This document shows, one piece after another, positions 49,301 to 60,800 of a stretch of DNA of 64,000 nt. Within the stretch, counting starts at the first letter, position 1, and each line of letters starts with the position of its first letter. The stretch lies in the NCBI GenBank assembly GCA_001692895.1, contig KV748224.1:558001-622000 (forward strand). Reading direction: 5' to 3'. The DNA comes from Cenococcum geophilum 1.58 (lineage: Eukaryota; Ascomycota; Dothideomycetes; Gloniales; Gloniaceae). A program made the translations under genes and the position numbers. Below the pieces are notes generated by a model. That model made no database searches. It saw nothing but the letters and a program-made list of their open reading frames with translations, and was not told the origin of the DNA.

Positions 49301-51069
49301 TCAGCCTTAGTCTAACTAGGCTTACTTAGTATTCTTATCTCATTTTAAGAGTCTTAAATCTCACTTATCTTATCTTAAGAGTCCTATACCTTTAGGAAAC
49401 TTCGTCCTAAGCTCATTTGTATATTACTAAACTAAGCCATTACTCTACTCCATCGGTTATCGTCCGTTATAGGTCCTTAAGCTTGCCTTATCTCGTTTTA
49501 AAAATCTTAGTTATTTCGCATCTCTTCTTAAGAATCTTAAGCCTTTAGCCTTTTGCCTTTATTAAGTACCGAAGTAGTTTACTGCCCTACTTCTCTTACG
49601 TCTCGCAAAGCGATAAATATCGTATCTAGTGGGGTCTTAATCCCTACTAATATTCCCTATTCTATAGTGGAATTATCCTCTATCTCTAGTATAATATCTC
49701 TAAGGTCTACGCGCCCCCAGTAAGCCGCTTTTATTACCTTATTATTATAAAATGTTTTGCCTATGTTAAAATTATCGTCCTTAATATCCGATCTGCGAAC
49801 TGGTTTATTAGTTCCTCTATATCTTATAGGTACTAGCTCCTATAGCTAATAGCTTACGCTATACTTAGCGTTCTTATAAATTTAGTATGCGTTATTATAA
49901 TAAAACGCAAAGCTTTTAATTAAACATTCTTTTGTTCCTTATAGCACGTTATTATCCCTCTATACGTATACGTTGTCTACTAGTCTTATACCTTTTACTA
50001 TATAGTGACTCTGCCCACTTCTATAGTCTCTAATATAATAACCTTATTTCTCGCAATTTATATAAGCTCCCTCTTTAAACCATCTTTCTTGCTATAGAGT
50101 CCGCCTAAACGTCTTTTGCTGCTAAAATCCCTAATTTGGCCTCTGCTCTTTAGACCTCTAATTACTTAATCCTTGTCCTCTAGGTTTCTATGGTTTCTTA
50201 CTCCATCTTTTATAGGCTTCTTTAGTACTACTTAGGTCCATTAACTCTGCGCCGTACTATAGTTTTTAACTTAGCTTTTATTGCTACGTACTCTGCGCCT
50301 TATATAACTATAAAACTCTATCCTAGCCTTTCTTAGCCTGTTCCCTTTAGTAGATCTAATTATTAATCTTAATCGCCTAATCTATTAGTTCCCTTAGGGT
50401 ATCCGTATCTTTTATTAGGATAATCGCGTCCTAGACTTTTACCTTAAGTCCCTATTTATACTATACCATAAGCGCCCTATTATTCCACTCTACTTACATT
50501 GCTAACGTCTAGAACTACGTTATATACTTAATTGCTAAGGTTTATTACGTAATATCTTGGAGTTTTCTTTTTACTATAGTTGTTACCTCTAGGTTTCCGA
50601 ATATTTATATAAGTTGCTCTATAAATCTATTTTAACTTAAGAATATAAACCGCACCTCTTAGTTAGTAGTCGTTATGCCATTTACTTATATCTCTGTAAG
50701 GTAAGGCTCAAACTATTTAAGTGCCCTTCCTATTAAGAATAGTCCTATATAGGCTGTTTGATCCATAAATATTACCAGCTTTACTCCTTCCTATGCTACC
50801 TTAAAGTGCATTTACGTAAGGAATCCTTTAAGCTTTAATCTCTCTCCTAAGTACCTTTTAATTAATAGTAACTTAACCTTTGCTGCGCCTATCCTATTAA
50901 TCCTATTTTCCAACGTCACATTATTTTCTATTAACTGGTTAACTATCTCTTATAGTTATCTAACCATTACAGGTTACTGTAAGTCAGTATCTGCTATACT
51001 GGTGTCGTTGCCTAATCTTAAAGTAGTTGCCGCTATCGATAGCGTTATAGCTGGTGCTTTTGGTGGCAT
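43300..51069 (-). pseudogene. G3 gag-pol polyprotein, split by a non-coding insertion
   Basis: ATG at 51069 (MPPKAPAITLSIAATT). Gag runs to about 49000. The protease at 48003 reads LIDSRATRN (DSGAT with Gly to Arg). RT reads YLDNIIIY at 47049; both positions are a whole number of codons from the ATG. RNase H follows (TVIETDALDYILGV, HPVAYYSRKI), then the integrase (VIVDKLIKQGYF, SDRDLRFI, DGQTERLN near 45487). Beyond the insertion a weak chromodomain-like block lies near 43480-43330 (VFKIVSYKDVNDKI, YKVKQIGYTK). N bases at 45156, 45175, 45197 and 48119-48174. RIP stops throughout; the integrase is not in the same register, so at least one indel exists. Confidence 0.82.
43568..44982 (+). mobile_element. 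1.4-kb non-coding retroposon with LINE-like 3' end, in G3
   Basis: Flanked by an exact 13-bp duplication ACTATATAGGGTA (43555-43567 and 44983-44995), the mark of target-primed reverse transcription. The last ~90 bp (from about 44900: ATATACGGAGTAGTC, GCGTAGGGC, CAGACGTTAA, then ATTATTATTATT) resemble the 3' tail of the LINE at 31620-36388 (ATAAGGAGTAGTC, GCGTAGGCC, GATGTTAA, AATAATAAT). No reading frame of note on either strand. It is clearly GC-richer and less RIP-mutated than the gypsy around it. Contains a hairpin at 43620-43655. Could be a large SINE-like parasite of the LINE machinery or an internally deleted LINE (5' UTR joined to 3' UTR). Confidence 0.8.
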
Positions 51070-51113
51070 ATTATTCGACTTTCTATACTAATACCATAAT
51101 TAGGTAGTAATTG

Positions 51114-51538
51114 TGTAACGGAACCTTATAGTAGGAACTACGGTGGGCTTATTATTGGGCTAGGTATATAGGTAATACAAGTATAGAAGTTAACAACAAA
51201 TAATAATTGGTGGAGTGGTTGCCTAATAGATTAACTCCAATTATATTCTAAGAATTACTATAAGGAAGGAACTATCTAGGTAGGGACTGAGGGTCCTTAA
51301 ATACACAACCGTACTCCTATAAAATCCTTCTTATACGTAATATATATGTGCTCTATCTACTCTATTGCGGATTATATAGATTCCACAGATTATACAGATT
51401 ACCCCACATGACCTCGGTTACTATTCCTCGTCACATAGTTCTACCGGCTCCATTCTAGACCGTGCCTAAATCAACTAACTAGCTTCTTTCGACTCTTCCC
51501 TAAGTAGTCGTAACATTGTACTTAAAGCGTCCGTAATA
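51114..51538 (-). repeat. 5' LTR of G3
   Basis: 425 bp, less mutated copy; followed by GTAAG. Confidence 0.92.
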
Positions 51539-51543
51539 GTAAG

Positions 51544-52880
51544 GAGGTAATTCTTATATAATCTCCTATAATTTAACAAGCTAGTTAGCGAGTTATTATT
51601 GCGCTAGCTTCCTCCTTAATAAAGAATAGAATAGCGGTTTATTTATAAGATATTACTTAGGCCTATACCTAATTAGAAACGCACCTTTAGCGCTTAATAT
51701 TAGCATACCTTCCAGAGCAAATTCGCTACTAGTATCCTAAGGATACGGTTATAGTTATACTTAAGCCATTATATAAAATCGCAGAGGTAGGAACTTACTA
51801 GTAAGCTACCTATAGTAAGCACTATAAAGAGAAGCTTTTAATAACTACTTCTATATTTAATCTATGCTTCCTTATTATAACCATGGAAACCCTATTTAGA
51901 ATTGTTAGTATATAAACTAATAATATAATTATCTTAAGAAATAACTAATTCTTAGCTCTTAAAGAAGATAAGCTAGTAAAGGTAAACCTTATAGCAAAGC
52001 TAAAGGAAAAGCTTAATTTAATAACACTATTACTTTTTAATAAATATATCCTCTTCCTAAATAAGAATTCTATTGCTTTGCGCCAGAAGGGTTAAGGCAA
52101 GAAGATTAATATTATTAACGTTAACTCTCTAAAATAAAGATATATGGAGTAACGCGCTTATAGAGCTTATGTTACTTCTATCTATTAACCTAAGGCTTTA
52201 TTTAATCTCTCTATTGCCACCTAATACTAGAAACTAACTAAGGATAACGTTCTTGCCCTAAATAAGCGTCTCTTTTAGTAAATAAACTATCTTAATTAAG
52301 GACTACTCTACGTGCTTATTAATCTTCCCACTACTAAGCTCTTTATATTTATTAATGGATTATTTATAAATAATAAAGATTTTAGCTCCTAGCTAGAATA
52401 TAAGATTATTATNNNAAANAAATCTACTNGAGAGAATNACTTTATAATCTANGGNAATCTTATNTATTNNAGCTTAACTAANAGNAAGCGCGTTACTTAA
52501 AGCGTTCTAGCGTTAGAGATATATAGAATAGTTAGCGGAGTTAATATAGCAATTACAATTAGAACTACCCTAAAGATAATTATAGATTAACTTAAACTTT
52601 CTGTTATTCTTATAATCGTATATACTAACTTATATTCCCTCTATAAGTGTTTAGTTAAGCTTAGTACTATAAAGGAAAAGTGCCTTATAATTAACATTAT
52701 AGCACTTTATTAATCCTATAAACGGTAAGAACTCTTTAAAATTTAATAAATTAACGGTTAAAATAACCTAGTAAATATAATAATAAAGGCAAACCTAAAT
52801 AAGGCTTTAGAAACGTTTATTAATATAAATACTCTATATATACGAGTTAAAGGTTAGGTTAAAAGGGAGTAAGAGTATAA
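51544..52880 (+). pseudogene. Copia2 reverse transcriptase end and RNase H
   Basis: Continuation of Copia2 pol after G3. The RNase H end at 52620-52880 is clear: NLYSLYKCLVKLSTIKEK, then ALYQSYKRQELFKIQQING and LNKALETFINTNTLYIRVK. The block around 52412-52493 has many ambiguous bases. Mutated, inactive. Confidence 0.78.
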
Positions 52881-53154
52881 TATTCTACAGACCCTAATTT
52901 TAACCAGCTAATTAGGATTTTCTATACCCAGTATAGAAAATCGCTATTAGCTCGCTTACGACTAGCGCCTTAGCGGCCCTAGCATAATATCCTCCTATAA
53001 CTCTAAGTAAGAAAGCACCACGTACTAAAAGGCAACTTTTAGAATATCGAGACTTATATTATAATGGCAATAGTAAGTAAAAAGTATTAATATTTATTAC
53101 GCTAGTTAAGCAGTATTTATATATAGATAGTAACCATAAAAGAAGAGTTGTTAG

Positions 53155-53320
53155 TATCGGGAATGAGGCATGCGGTCGTTACGTAACGCCGCGGCACTAG
53201 CGTGGCGAGGAATCTTAAGCTCCTCGCCCTTCCTTATTCCAATTAATAAGCGTTATTAACCAACATCACTATAACCTACTTAAGTAGTCGTTATTGGTAA
53301 GTTACCTTATGTGACTAATA
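53155..53320 (+). repeat. 3' LTR of Copia2
   Basis: 166 bp; followed by AAGGC. Confidence 0.92.
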
Positions 53321-53325
53321 AAGGC

Positions 53326-54375
53326 TATAGAGGGTATATTAGCGCCTATAACTTTATTAGGTTATATAGGGTATATATTTTATATATTTTAAGAATTTAG
53401 TTAAAAACAATTATATCTAATAAGGTAATTCTAGGTAAATTAAAAAGTATATTAAATTTATAAAAAAGAAAGCCCTAAAGCTTAAAAAGTTTATTAAAAA
53501 GCTAAATTAAGACGTTCTACCATTAATATATCTATAGATTTAGTCTATTTATAAAAAGGCCGAACCTAGCTTATCTTTTTAGTTACTATAAGAAAGTAAG
53601 AATAGAACCTAATTATATACGTAAATAATATATATAGCAGTCTCCTATTTCTATGCTTATAAGGTTTGTCTTAAAAGTAATAAATTTTCTAAGAAAATTA
53701 ATAGAGAATAGATAGGAAACCTAATACTTTTAGGTATTGGAGGTCCGGGTTAAGCCTAGCATAACCTTAGGTTACGTACGACCCCCTAAGGTCCGCAATA
53801 TATCGTCTAAATATTACCCCCCCCCCCTTAGTAGTAGCCCCTACTTTTTAGACGCGTTTTTAAGGCCTAGGTTAGTACTAGGTTAGTATAGAGGGCCTTA
53901 GCGCGCCTTCGACTTTACTATCGCCTTAACAGTTTATTTTCCAACCCTCCCCTATTCTTATGCCTGCGCTAGCTTATATAGGGCTTCTAATTTTATATAA
54001 AAAGGCCTACTATAATTCTAATTATATAATATAGAGCCCTCTTCTTCTTCTCCTTTAATATTTACGCGTTTGGTGGCTTTATTTACCTAGACCGCGCTTA
54101 TACGTCTTCCCCTTACCTCTTGTGGATATAAAGTCTTTTAGGAATCTTCTTACTCTATAGTCCACTTTATGGTTAAATAAAGCCCCCTTAGCCTCCTTTT
54201 ATAGCCTCTAGAGCGAATTTAAGGCCTAACGGTTATAAAGTTAAGGGGATATAGTATATATAGCTATATTTACTTATAGACTATATATATCTTAAATTAA
54301 GAGTACGACTTTAATATAGCTAGGTTGCGCTAAATTATATATAATTGGTTGTACAAGGCGTTTGCGTGAAAACTT
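53326..54375. other. RIP-mutated flank of the transporter gene, nothing recognised
   Basis: AT-rich to 53700, then a stretch with C-runs (53818-53829) and moderate GC. No domain found in either strand. CpA content recovers at about 54375, marking the edge of the gene island. Confidence 0.4.
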
Positions 54376-54458
54376 AGGCCTCGGCTTAGCTTAAAAAGCT
54401 CCTTTCTCTTATTTCATATAAATGTAGGTCATTTTTCCTTGATCTCGCGGTGGTATTT

Positions 54459-56174
54459 TTACATCTCAATAAGGAATCTATCTCTAATCCTCTCTCCTCT
54501 AGTATACAAGATAAATGTCGCAGGCCAAGTCGCCAGTGAAATACCAGCGAGTACCGTAATTCCCCAGCCTAGACCCAGACTCGTCGTCAGCCCGTCTTTG
54601 CTCAGTGGCAAAAACGCACCCACAAGCGATCGCAGAATAGAAGTGGACGCAGACATCGTTGCCGCATACTGGGGTGCCCAATCGACAAGATACATCTGCA
54701 CTGGTATCTGCGGGATTAAAGGGTTAGCCAAGGTCGAACATCCCGTGCCACAAAACGCTGAGAGATAAATGCAGTGTACTTACAGAAACTGAATATATCC
54801 CTACCCCCGCCACCACATTTCCCACCATAGGCACGCCCCAGCTCACACCCCTTTCCGCCCCCCATCCAAACCCCAACAACCCCACCGGCAGCAACAAAGA
54901 TCCCCACAACATAACCGGCAACCTATATTCCGGCTTCTTCTCTCCGCCATTCTGCTTCGCCAGAATCACCAGCACTTTATCGCTGATTATCCCGAACGCG
55001 AGCAATCCAATAACCATTCCAGTCCCGATCCCTAGGAATGCGAGACCAGATTGAGTGGTGGTAAAACCGTAGCGGGATTTGTAGACACTGGGGAGGGAGA
55101 TGTAGAGCAGGATTTGCAGGCCGTATGTTATGGCGGAGAGGAGGGAGAGGGTGAGGACGATGGGAGATAGGAGAAGGAGCCTAAGGGGGCGGGTTGCGGC
55201 ACGCCTAAGACGTTCTGATAGTGTAGCGTTTGATAAAGACGTGCATACGGTGCCTGGGTCGCCAGTGAGACGCGCCTTCCTTTTGGCTTTGAGCTCGAGG
55301 ATTCGAGGGGCGTATGTCTCTCGCATGAATACGAGTGCGGTGGCGGTGGTTAGAGCGCCCTAGAAAGCCGTCAGTAATGTCAAAGGAAGTCTAGAATGGC
55401 GTTGGACACACAAAGCAAACCAGCATCCCAAAAACCCATCTCCATCCTACCCTCTCCGCAATAATTCCGCCAAATACCGGTCCCAGAATTGGGCCCCCTA
55501 CACTCCCAAACGCAACAACAGACATCGCCCTCCCCCGTTTCTCGGGCTCCATAACATCCGCGATAGTACCGCCGCCCAGAGTTAGAGGGCACGAGCCCGC
55601 GCAGCCAGACAGGAAGCGGAAGAGGACCAGGACCCAGATGGTCGGGGAGGTAGCACAGGCAACATTATTAATGACGAAGAGGATGTTGCAGGTGTGGTAA
55701 ATGTAGAGGCGGCCGTAGACTTCGGATAAGGGTGCGACGACGAGAGGGCCGATAGCGAAGCCGAGAACGTAGGCGGATAAGGAGAGGTCAACGAGAACGG
55801 GGCTTTTGATGTTGAAGTCGGACATGATTTGGTCTAGGGCTGGGGAGAAGATAGAGGAGGCTAGAGGGCTATATCAGATTTAATTGATGTTTAGTAGATC
55901 ATGGAATTGGATGAGATACCCACGTCTGAAGAACGATCAGTCCCAGAATGCATATCTGAGACCATCTTCTTGCATTCGACCAGTTCTTAGGGTTGGTCGG
56001 ATCTGATGGGCCATCCCAATCGACCGAAAGAGGTTTCTTCTCGTCATTGGAATGGGAGCTTCCGTAAGTGGTAAGCCTTCGTATCCACGATGCTCTGTTT
56101 TCCACATCAAAGCGCCCGTGCCAGACAATGTCGGGGTCGGAGAGATCGCTGCTTCCTAGCCATTCCATCGACAT
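54459..56174 (-). CDS. MFS transporter, DHA1 (drug:H+ antiporter) type, four exons
   Basis: Joined exons, minus: 56174-55924, 55868-55421, 55359-54784, 54707-54459, giving 507 aa. Introns of 55, 61 and 76 bp start GT, end AG, and have branch-like CTAAAC, CTGAC and CTAAC; all junctions keep frame. The hydrophilic N-terminus has VDWDGPSDPTNPKNWS (51-66), typical of fungal DHA1 proteins. TM1 starts near residue 72. Motif A is PLSEVYGR (130-137), then RFLSGCAGSCPLTLGGG (168-184). Antiporter motif C is GGPILGPVFGG (208-218), then GWRWVF. A basic central loop (RILELKAKRKAR, exon 3) separates two six-helix halves. The late block reads YLVDWAPQYAATMSAS. It would export small molecules or toxic compounds across the plasma membrane; the substrate cannot be told. 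No partner genes lie nearby. No RIP damage: the only intact gene seen. Confidence 0.93.
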
Positions 56175-56620
56175 AATGAAGGCAAGAATTCCACGAGAAG
56201 AGAGTCTGCACGGCAGTATTTTACGCCAAGAAAAGCAGACAAGGCAGTGCGTTTCAGATTTCTAGTATTGACATTATCGAAGTAGAAGCACCATGAGACG
56301 ATAGGGAAGTCTTTAAAGAAGCTCTATCGGAAGTCATAGGCGACGTGATCGCGCCATCCTGTCTAGAAAACACCGTCTTGTTAGGGGGTACCATGAAGTT
56401 CTAGAGATACGCATTGACTTCCTCGCCTCATATTTCCTAGGCATCCTTGCATGTGTTTCACAAAGCAGGCTCGAACTTCAAAACAGGCGTGATTTATCTC
56501 TTTGTGTGGCAACGAATTCTTACACTTTTTATATCCCTTCGTGCGGTAGAAGTTACTTTTCGTATTTGGCGCTTTTGGCGCTTTTGCTTCGGTTAGCATG
56601 CTATAGGCACCCTAGCTAGC
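56175..56620 (-). promoter_or_regulatory. 5' flank of the MFS gene, not RIP-mutated
   Basis: About 450 bp of normal composition upstream of the ATG, holding the presumed promoter and leader. No TATA box or binding site could be assigned with confidence. Composition turns AT-rich after about 56620. Confidence 0.5.
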
Positions 56621-56624
56621 GCGA

Positions 56625-57126
56625 TTTTATTAGCAAGTCCTACTAAAATACGTTAATACTATAATACTAATAAAATATTATAGAAGGCCACTACTAAAAA
56701 AAAATTATTAAAAAATTAAAAATTATTATTATAAGGTAAGGATATAGATAGGGAGTCTAATTAATAGAATAATAAGGCATAATTTATAAATAAACAAATC
56801 CTTAAGGGAAAGAAGGAGTCTATATGCGAGGTAAGGAAGAGTTTTCCCTAGGTATATATAACGCACGTACCTTATAGATAAGTTACCCCTAAGTCGCCCC
56901 TAGGTCGCCTATACCTTACGGCTATATAACTATCTACCTAAGCCCCACCTAATAATACCCCCCCCCTATACCTGTAATAGGGATTATCCCTAATCCTTTA
57001 TATACTTAGGCCTTAATAAAATCCTATAAAACCCTTAATAAGAAAAAAAATTAAAGGGAAAAGAGTGCTCTAGTTTTATATAGAGAGAGATAGGTAGTAT
57101 ATATACATGGCATAAAGATATTAAAG
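56625..57126. other. RIP-mutated spacer
   Basis: AT-rich with C-runs (CCCCCCC near 56960). No gene recognised. Confidence 0.4.
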
Positions 57127-57240
57127 AACTTTAACCACTGGTTAAAGTTATCTAATTAGTTAGATTTGCCTTACTAAGACTTCCTCGCATTTTACTAAGC
57201 TAATAGTAATTTTTTATCTCTAAGATAGAAAATCCTAATT
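57127..57240. repeat. Remnant of the G1/G2-type 3' untranslated module
   Basis: Holds the two palindromes found downstream of pol in G1 and G2, in the same order: AACTTTAACC-A-CTGGTTAAAGTT type (57127-57149) and a decayed GATTTTC...GAAAATC palindrome (57208-57234), with TATCTAATTAG between. No gypsy coding sequence or LTR of that family is nearby. Confidence 0.65.
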
Positions 57241-57422
57241 AGCCTATTTAGGGCTCGTTTAAATTTAGTAGACTATTAAAAATATTTTAAAACTCGCTTA
57301 TATAGGTAGGTTGCTAATACTTTATTAGTAGGTCGTGGGGAATTTATATAGCTAGTTATTATAGGGAATTTAAGTTTGTCTACTCTTTTAATAGTAGTTA
57401 TATTAACGTAATATAATATAAG

Positions 57423-57792
57423 TGTCACGGAGTGAGTATAAGCGACGATAATATATAGCAAGGTAGATATTATTAAGCTATGTATATAAACTATATAAGG
57501 AGGTCAAGACGTTACGTAAGGAAAGAAGGTAGGGAAACGGGAAGAAAGGGCATATATTGTTAACTTAGTTGCTTAGTTAATACGTATATAGGCAGAATAG
57601 GGTTTAGGTTATAGTCCTGGCAGAACTTGGCAGAATTTAGTAGAACTTAGCAGAATATGGCAGAATGCCGTAGATTGCCGTTAGATTGCCATTAGATTGC
57701 CGTTAGATTGCTATTTCACGGTTAGTCTCTAATTGCTAAGTTGGTGAAAATAGGTAGATATATATAAGGTGTTACGGGGGTATCCCGTAACA
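57423..57792 (-). repeat. 3' LTR of G4 with internal 11-bp tandem repeats
   Basis: 370 bp, pairs with 63018-63387. Includes about four units of GATTGCCGTTA (near 57668-57712), preceded by repeated TTGGCAGAA-like blocks. Confidence 0.93.
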
Positions 57793-57806
57793 GTACCCCC
57801 CCTTTA
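57793..57806 (-). other. Polypurine tract of G4
   Basis: Minus strand TTAAAGGGGGGGTAC directly before the 3' LTR. Confidence 0.8.
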
Positions 57807-57809
57807 AAC

Positions 57810-60800
57810 TTAAGCTTCTGCGAGATAGGGCTATAGTAGTTCTAGGTAGAGTTTGTAAAAGTCTTCTGCGGCTTATATAAGTCCTATAGAGTTAACGGGT
57901 TCCCATAAGGACTTAGTAAAGCCTCTCTATTTCATAAGATATATATATTAGCGTTTCCGTTTATCGTACTTAACATCATTAATTCTTTTAACAAAGTACT
58001 CGTTCTCACTATCTACTTTAACTAGTAGGGGAGGGTCTTATATCTGTTTAGGCAGGGCGTTTAATATAGGGGTAGTAGGGTAGAGGACTGACGTATAGAA
58101 TATGGGGTGGATTTTAACCGTATTAGGGAGCTTTAATCGGTAGGTATAAGGAAAGATAACCTTTTTAACCTTATAAGGGCCAGCGTTCTTTTAATTAAGT
58201 TTTTTAGTAGGTTATTTCGTATTCAGATTTCTTATATCTAGCCAGACAAAATTACTAATTTAGTAGGCTAATACTGGGGTTTGTTTCTTATTCGCTGCGG
58301 CTTTATAGACAGATTAAGCCTATATTATCTTATTAGTAAGAAACTATTATAGTTCCTCTATCTTCTCTATAAATTTATTTGCTTTTATGACTTATAAGGC
58401 GTAATAAGTGGGGTGAGGAATATTACTGAAGGGTTTAAAGCCTATTTGTAGGTGCTAGCCGTAATTGGCTAGGAATAAGGAGACTTTCGTAGTTTCCGAG
58501 ACGGAGTTATTTGTAGTAAACTTGGCGAATGCAAGCTAGTTAATCTAGTCATCCTATAAATATAACGTGTATATCCAAATATACTGTTCTAATATAGCAT
58601 TTACGCGTTCCGTTTGGCTATCTGTTTCTAGGTAATACGTAGTAGATAATAGTGCTTTAATGCGGAGTTAAGTAGTTAGTTCTTTCTAGAATACCAAGAT
58701 AAACTAGCTGCCTCTATTAGAGATAATCGTTTTAGGGAGTCCGTGGAGTTTCTATATATAATCTAGGAATAATTAGGCGATAGTAGGCGTTAATATATTA
58801 GGGCAGGCGATTAAGTGTCTTATTTTAGATAGTTGGTCTATAACTACTATAATGTTTATACAGCCTCTACTCTTAGGAAGGTTAATAATAAAGTCAATTA
58901 AAATATCCTTCTATCTTTAGTTTGGAATAGGTAGTGGCTTTAAAAGACCGTTATACGTCTTATGCGAGGCTTTAGCTTATCGGTAGGTGTAGCAGCTAAA
59001 GACGTACCTTTGTATCGTATTATGCATATTCGGCTAATAATACTCCTGTTGGAGTAGTTCTAGGGTCTTTCCTTAGCCCAGGTAGCCGGCGATAGGTAGA
59101 TTGTATACGTATTTAAGGAGTTTAAGCTTAAGCTTATTGTAATTAGGGATAACTAGACAGTTTTAGTAATATAAGCGGTTTCTATAGGCTTTATATTTAC
59201 TTAGAGAAATCTTTTTAAAGCGTCTAATGCTATCTTATATTAGCTTAAGCGTCTTTTAAATAAACTCATCATTTGGGTATTTGTTAACTATAATCTGTTT
59301 AATTAATTAATTAGTTATTTTAAGGACGTATACTATAAAATCTTTAGTAAGAGGGTTAAATAGTTTAGGGCGAAGTAGGGTCTAATTTTGGTAAGAGCGC
59401 GCTTCTTCTAAGGCTGGCGCGTCTTGCGAGCGTCGGATTAGGGTATTAGGCTTCTGGCCTTAGACGCCTAGGCGGTACGTAATTAAGAATTGGAAATAAG
59501 ACAGATATTCTAACTAGCGGGCCTAACGATAACTTAGCTGTTTTATAGTTGTAAAGTACTGTAGGTTTTTATAGTCGCTAAGGACCTTAATTAGAAATCT
59601 AGCGCCTTCTAGTTTAGGTCGCTATTATTTAAAATATCTAATAATAGCTAACAATTCCTTATTGTAGATCTCGTAGTTGCATTTAGCTGGGCTTAGTTAT
59701 TTTAAGAAGTATGCTATAGGGTATAATACTCCATCCTTGTTATATTGAGATAGGATGCCTCTAGTGACGTAGTTAGGTGAGTTAGCTTCTATAACACTTA
59801 TTTGGTTTAAATTAAAGTATTAGAGTATAGGCGCAGTAGTAAATATAACCTTTAGATAGGTAAAGGCCTTCTTACATTCCTTATTAAAGATAAAGACTTT
59901 ATTCTTTTAGGTTAGAGCTATAAGGGGTGAAACCAGGGCGGAGAAGTTATTAATAAACCGTTAGTAGAAATTAGCAAATCCTATAAAGGCTCTTACGTCC
60001 TTAACGTTCTCGGGTTCTTGCCAGTTTATAATTGCTTTGACTTTTTTTAGGTCTATTTGTATACTATTTATAGAAATAAGAAGTTTAAGGTATAGGACTT
60101 CCGTTTTATAGAACTCGCATTTATCTATATCTAATTATAGACTAGCTCCGTGTAGGGCTTATAGGATAAGGTCAACGTATTTCCGATGTTTAGTTAGGTT
60201 ATTACTATATATTAGGATGTCGTTAATATAAGCAGTACAGAAGATATCCAGGTAGGGGTGTAGGGTATTATTTATATAATGTTAAAACGAGCTTAGAGCG
60301 TTTATAAGGCCGAAGGGTATTACTAAGTACTTAAATAGTCTATATTGGGTACGAAGTGCAGTAAGCTATTTGTCTCCTTTTGTAATACGGAGACGGTTAA
60401 ATATAGAGATAATATTAAGCTTTGTGTAGTAACGAGCCTTACTTAGTTAGTTTAGCGTCTCTTATATTAACGGGATTGGATATTAGTTCTTAATGGTAAT
60501 AGCGTTAAGAGCTTAGTAGTCTATATAGAAGTATAGACCGCCGCTAGGTTTCTTAACAAAGATCACTAGTATGGCTATAGGTAATAAGCTTACTCTAATA
60601 AATCCTTTGCTTAGGTTCTCGTCTAAATACTTTTATAGCACTTGGAGTTTATTTTAGAACATCCCGTATAAGGGTCCAAATCCGGGCTGCTTTCCTTCTT
60701 TAAGTATAATCTTATGGTTGTATAGTTGATGTTCTGGTAGCTTATTAGCTTCCTTTTATAAGAATGTATCTAGGCGATAATAATACTCTATTAGTACCTT

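Larger units (their letters stand above)
42149..51538 (-). mobile_element. Ty3/gypsy chromovirus 'G3', nested in Copia2
   Basis: 425-bp LTRs with exact GTAAG duplications (42144-42148 and 51539-51543). About 7.96 kb after removing the inserted non-coding retroposon. Minus-strand gag-pol from 51069. Confidence 0.93.
37910..53320 (+). mobile_element. Ty1/copia retrotransposon 'Copia2', split by gypsy G3
   Basis: 166-bp LTRs and exact AAGGC duplications (37905-37909 and 53321-53325). Without the G3 insertion it is about 6,016 bp. Plus-strand order: gag, protease region, integrase, (G3), RT, RNase H. Confidence 0.93.

Noticed and set aside
54708-54783. Alternative 26-nt third intron in the MFS gene using the nearer CAG
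   Set aside because: Too short for a fungal intron and breaks the frame; the 76-nt intron has a CTAAC branch site and keeps frame.
56381-56599. Minus-strand 72-codon frame upstream of the transporter
   Set aside because: No recognisable domain, no splice partner, lies in the probable promoter; likely chance.
57276-57461. Minus-strand 61-codon frame
   Set aside because: Spans the edge of the G4 LTR and its target duplication, so it cannot be one ancestral gene.
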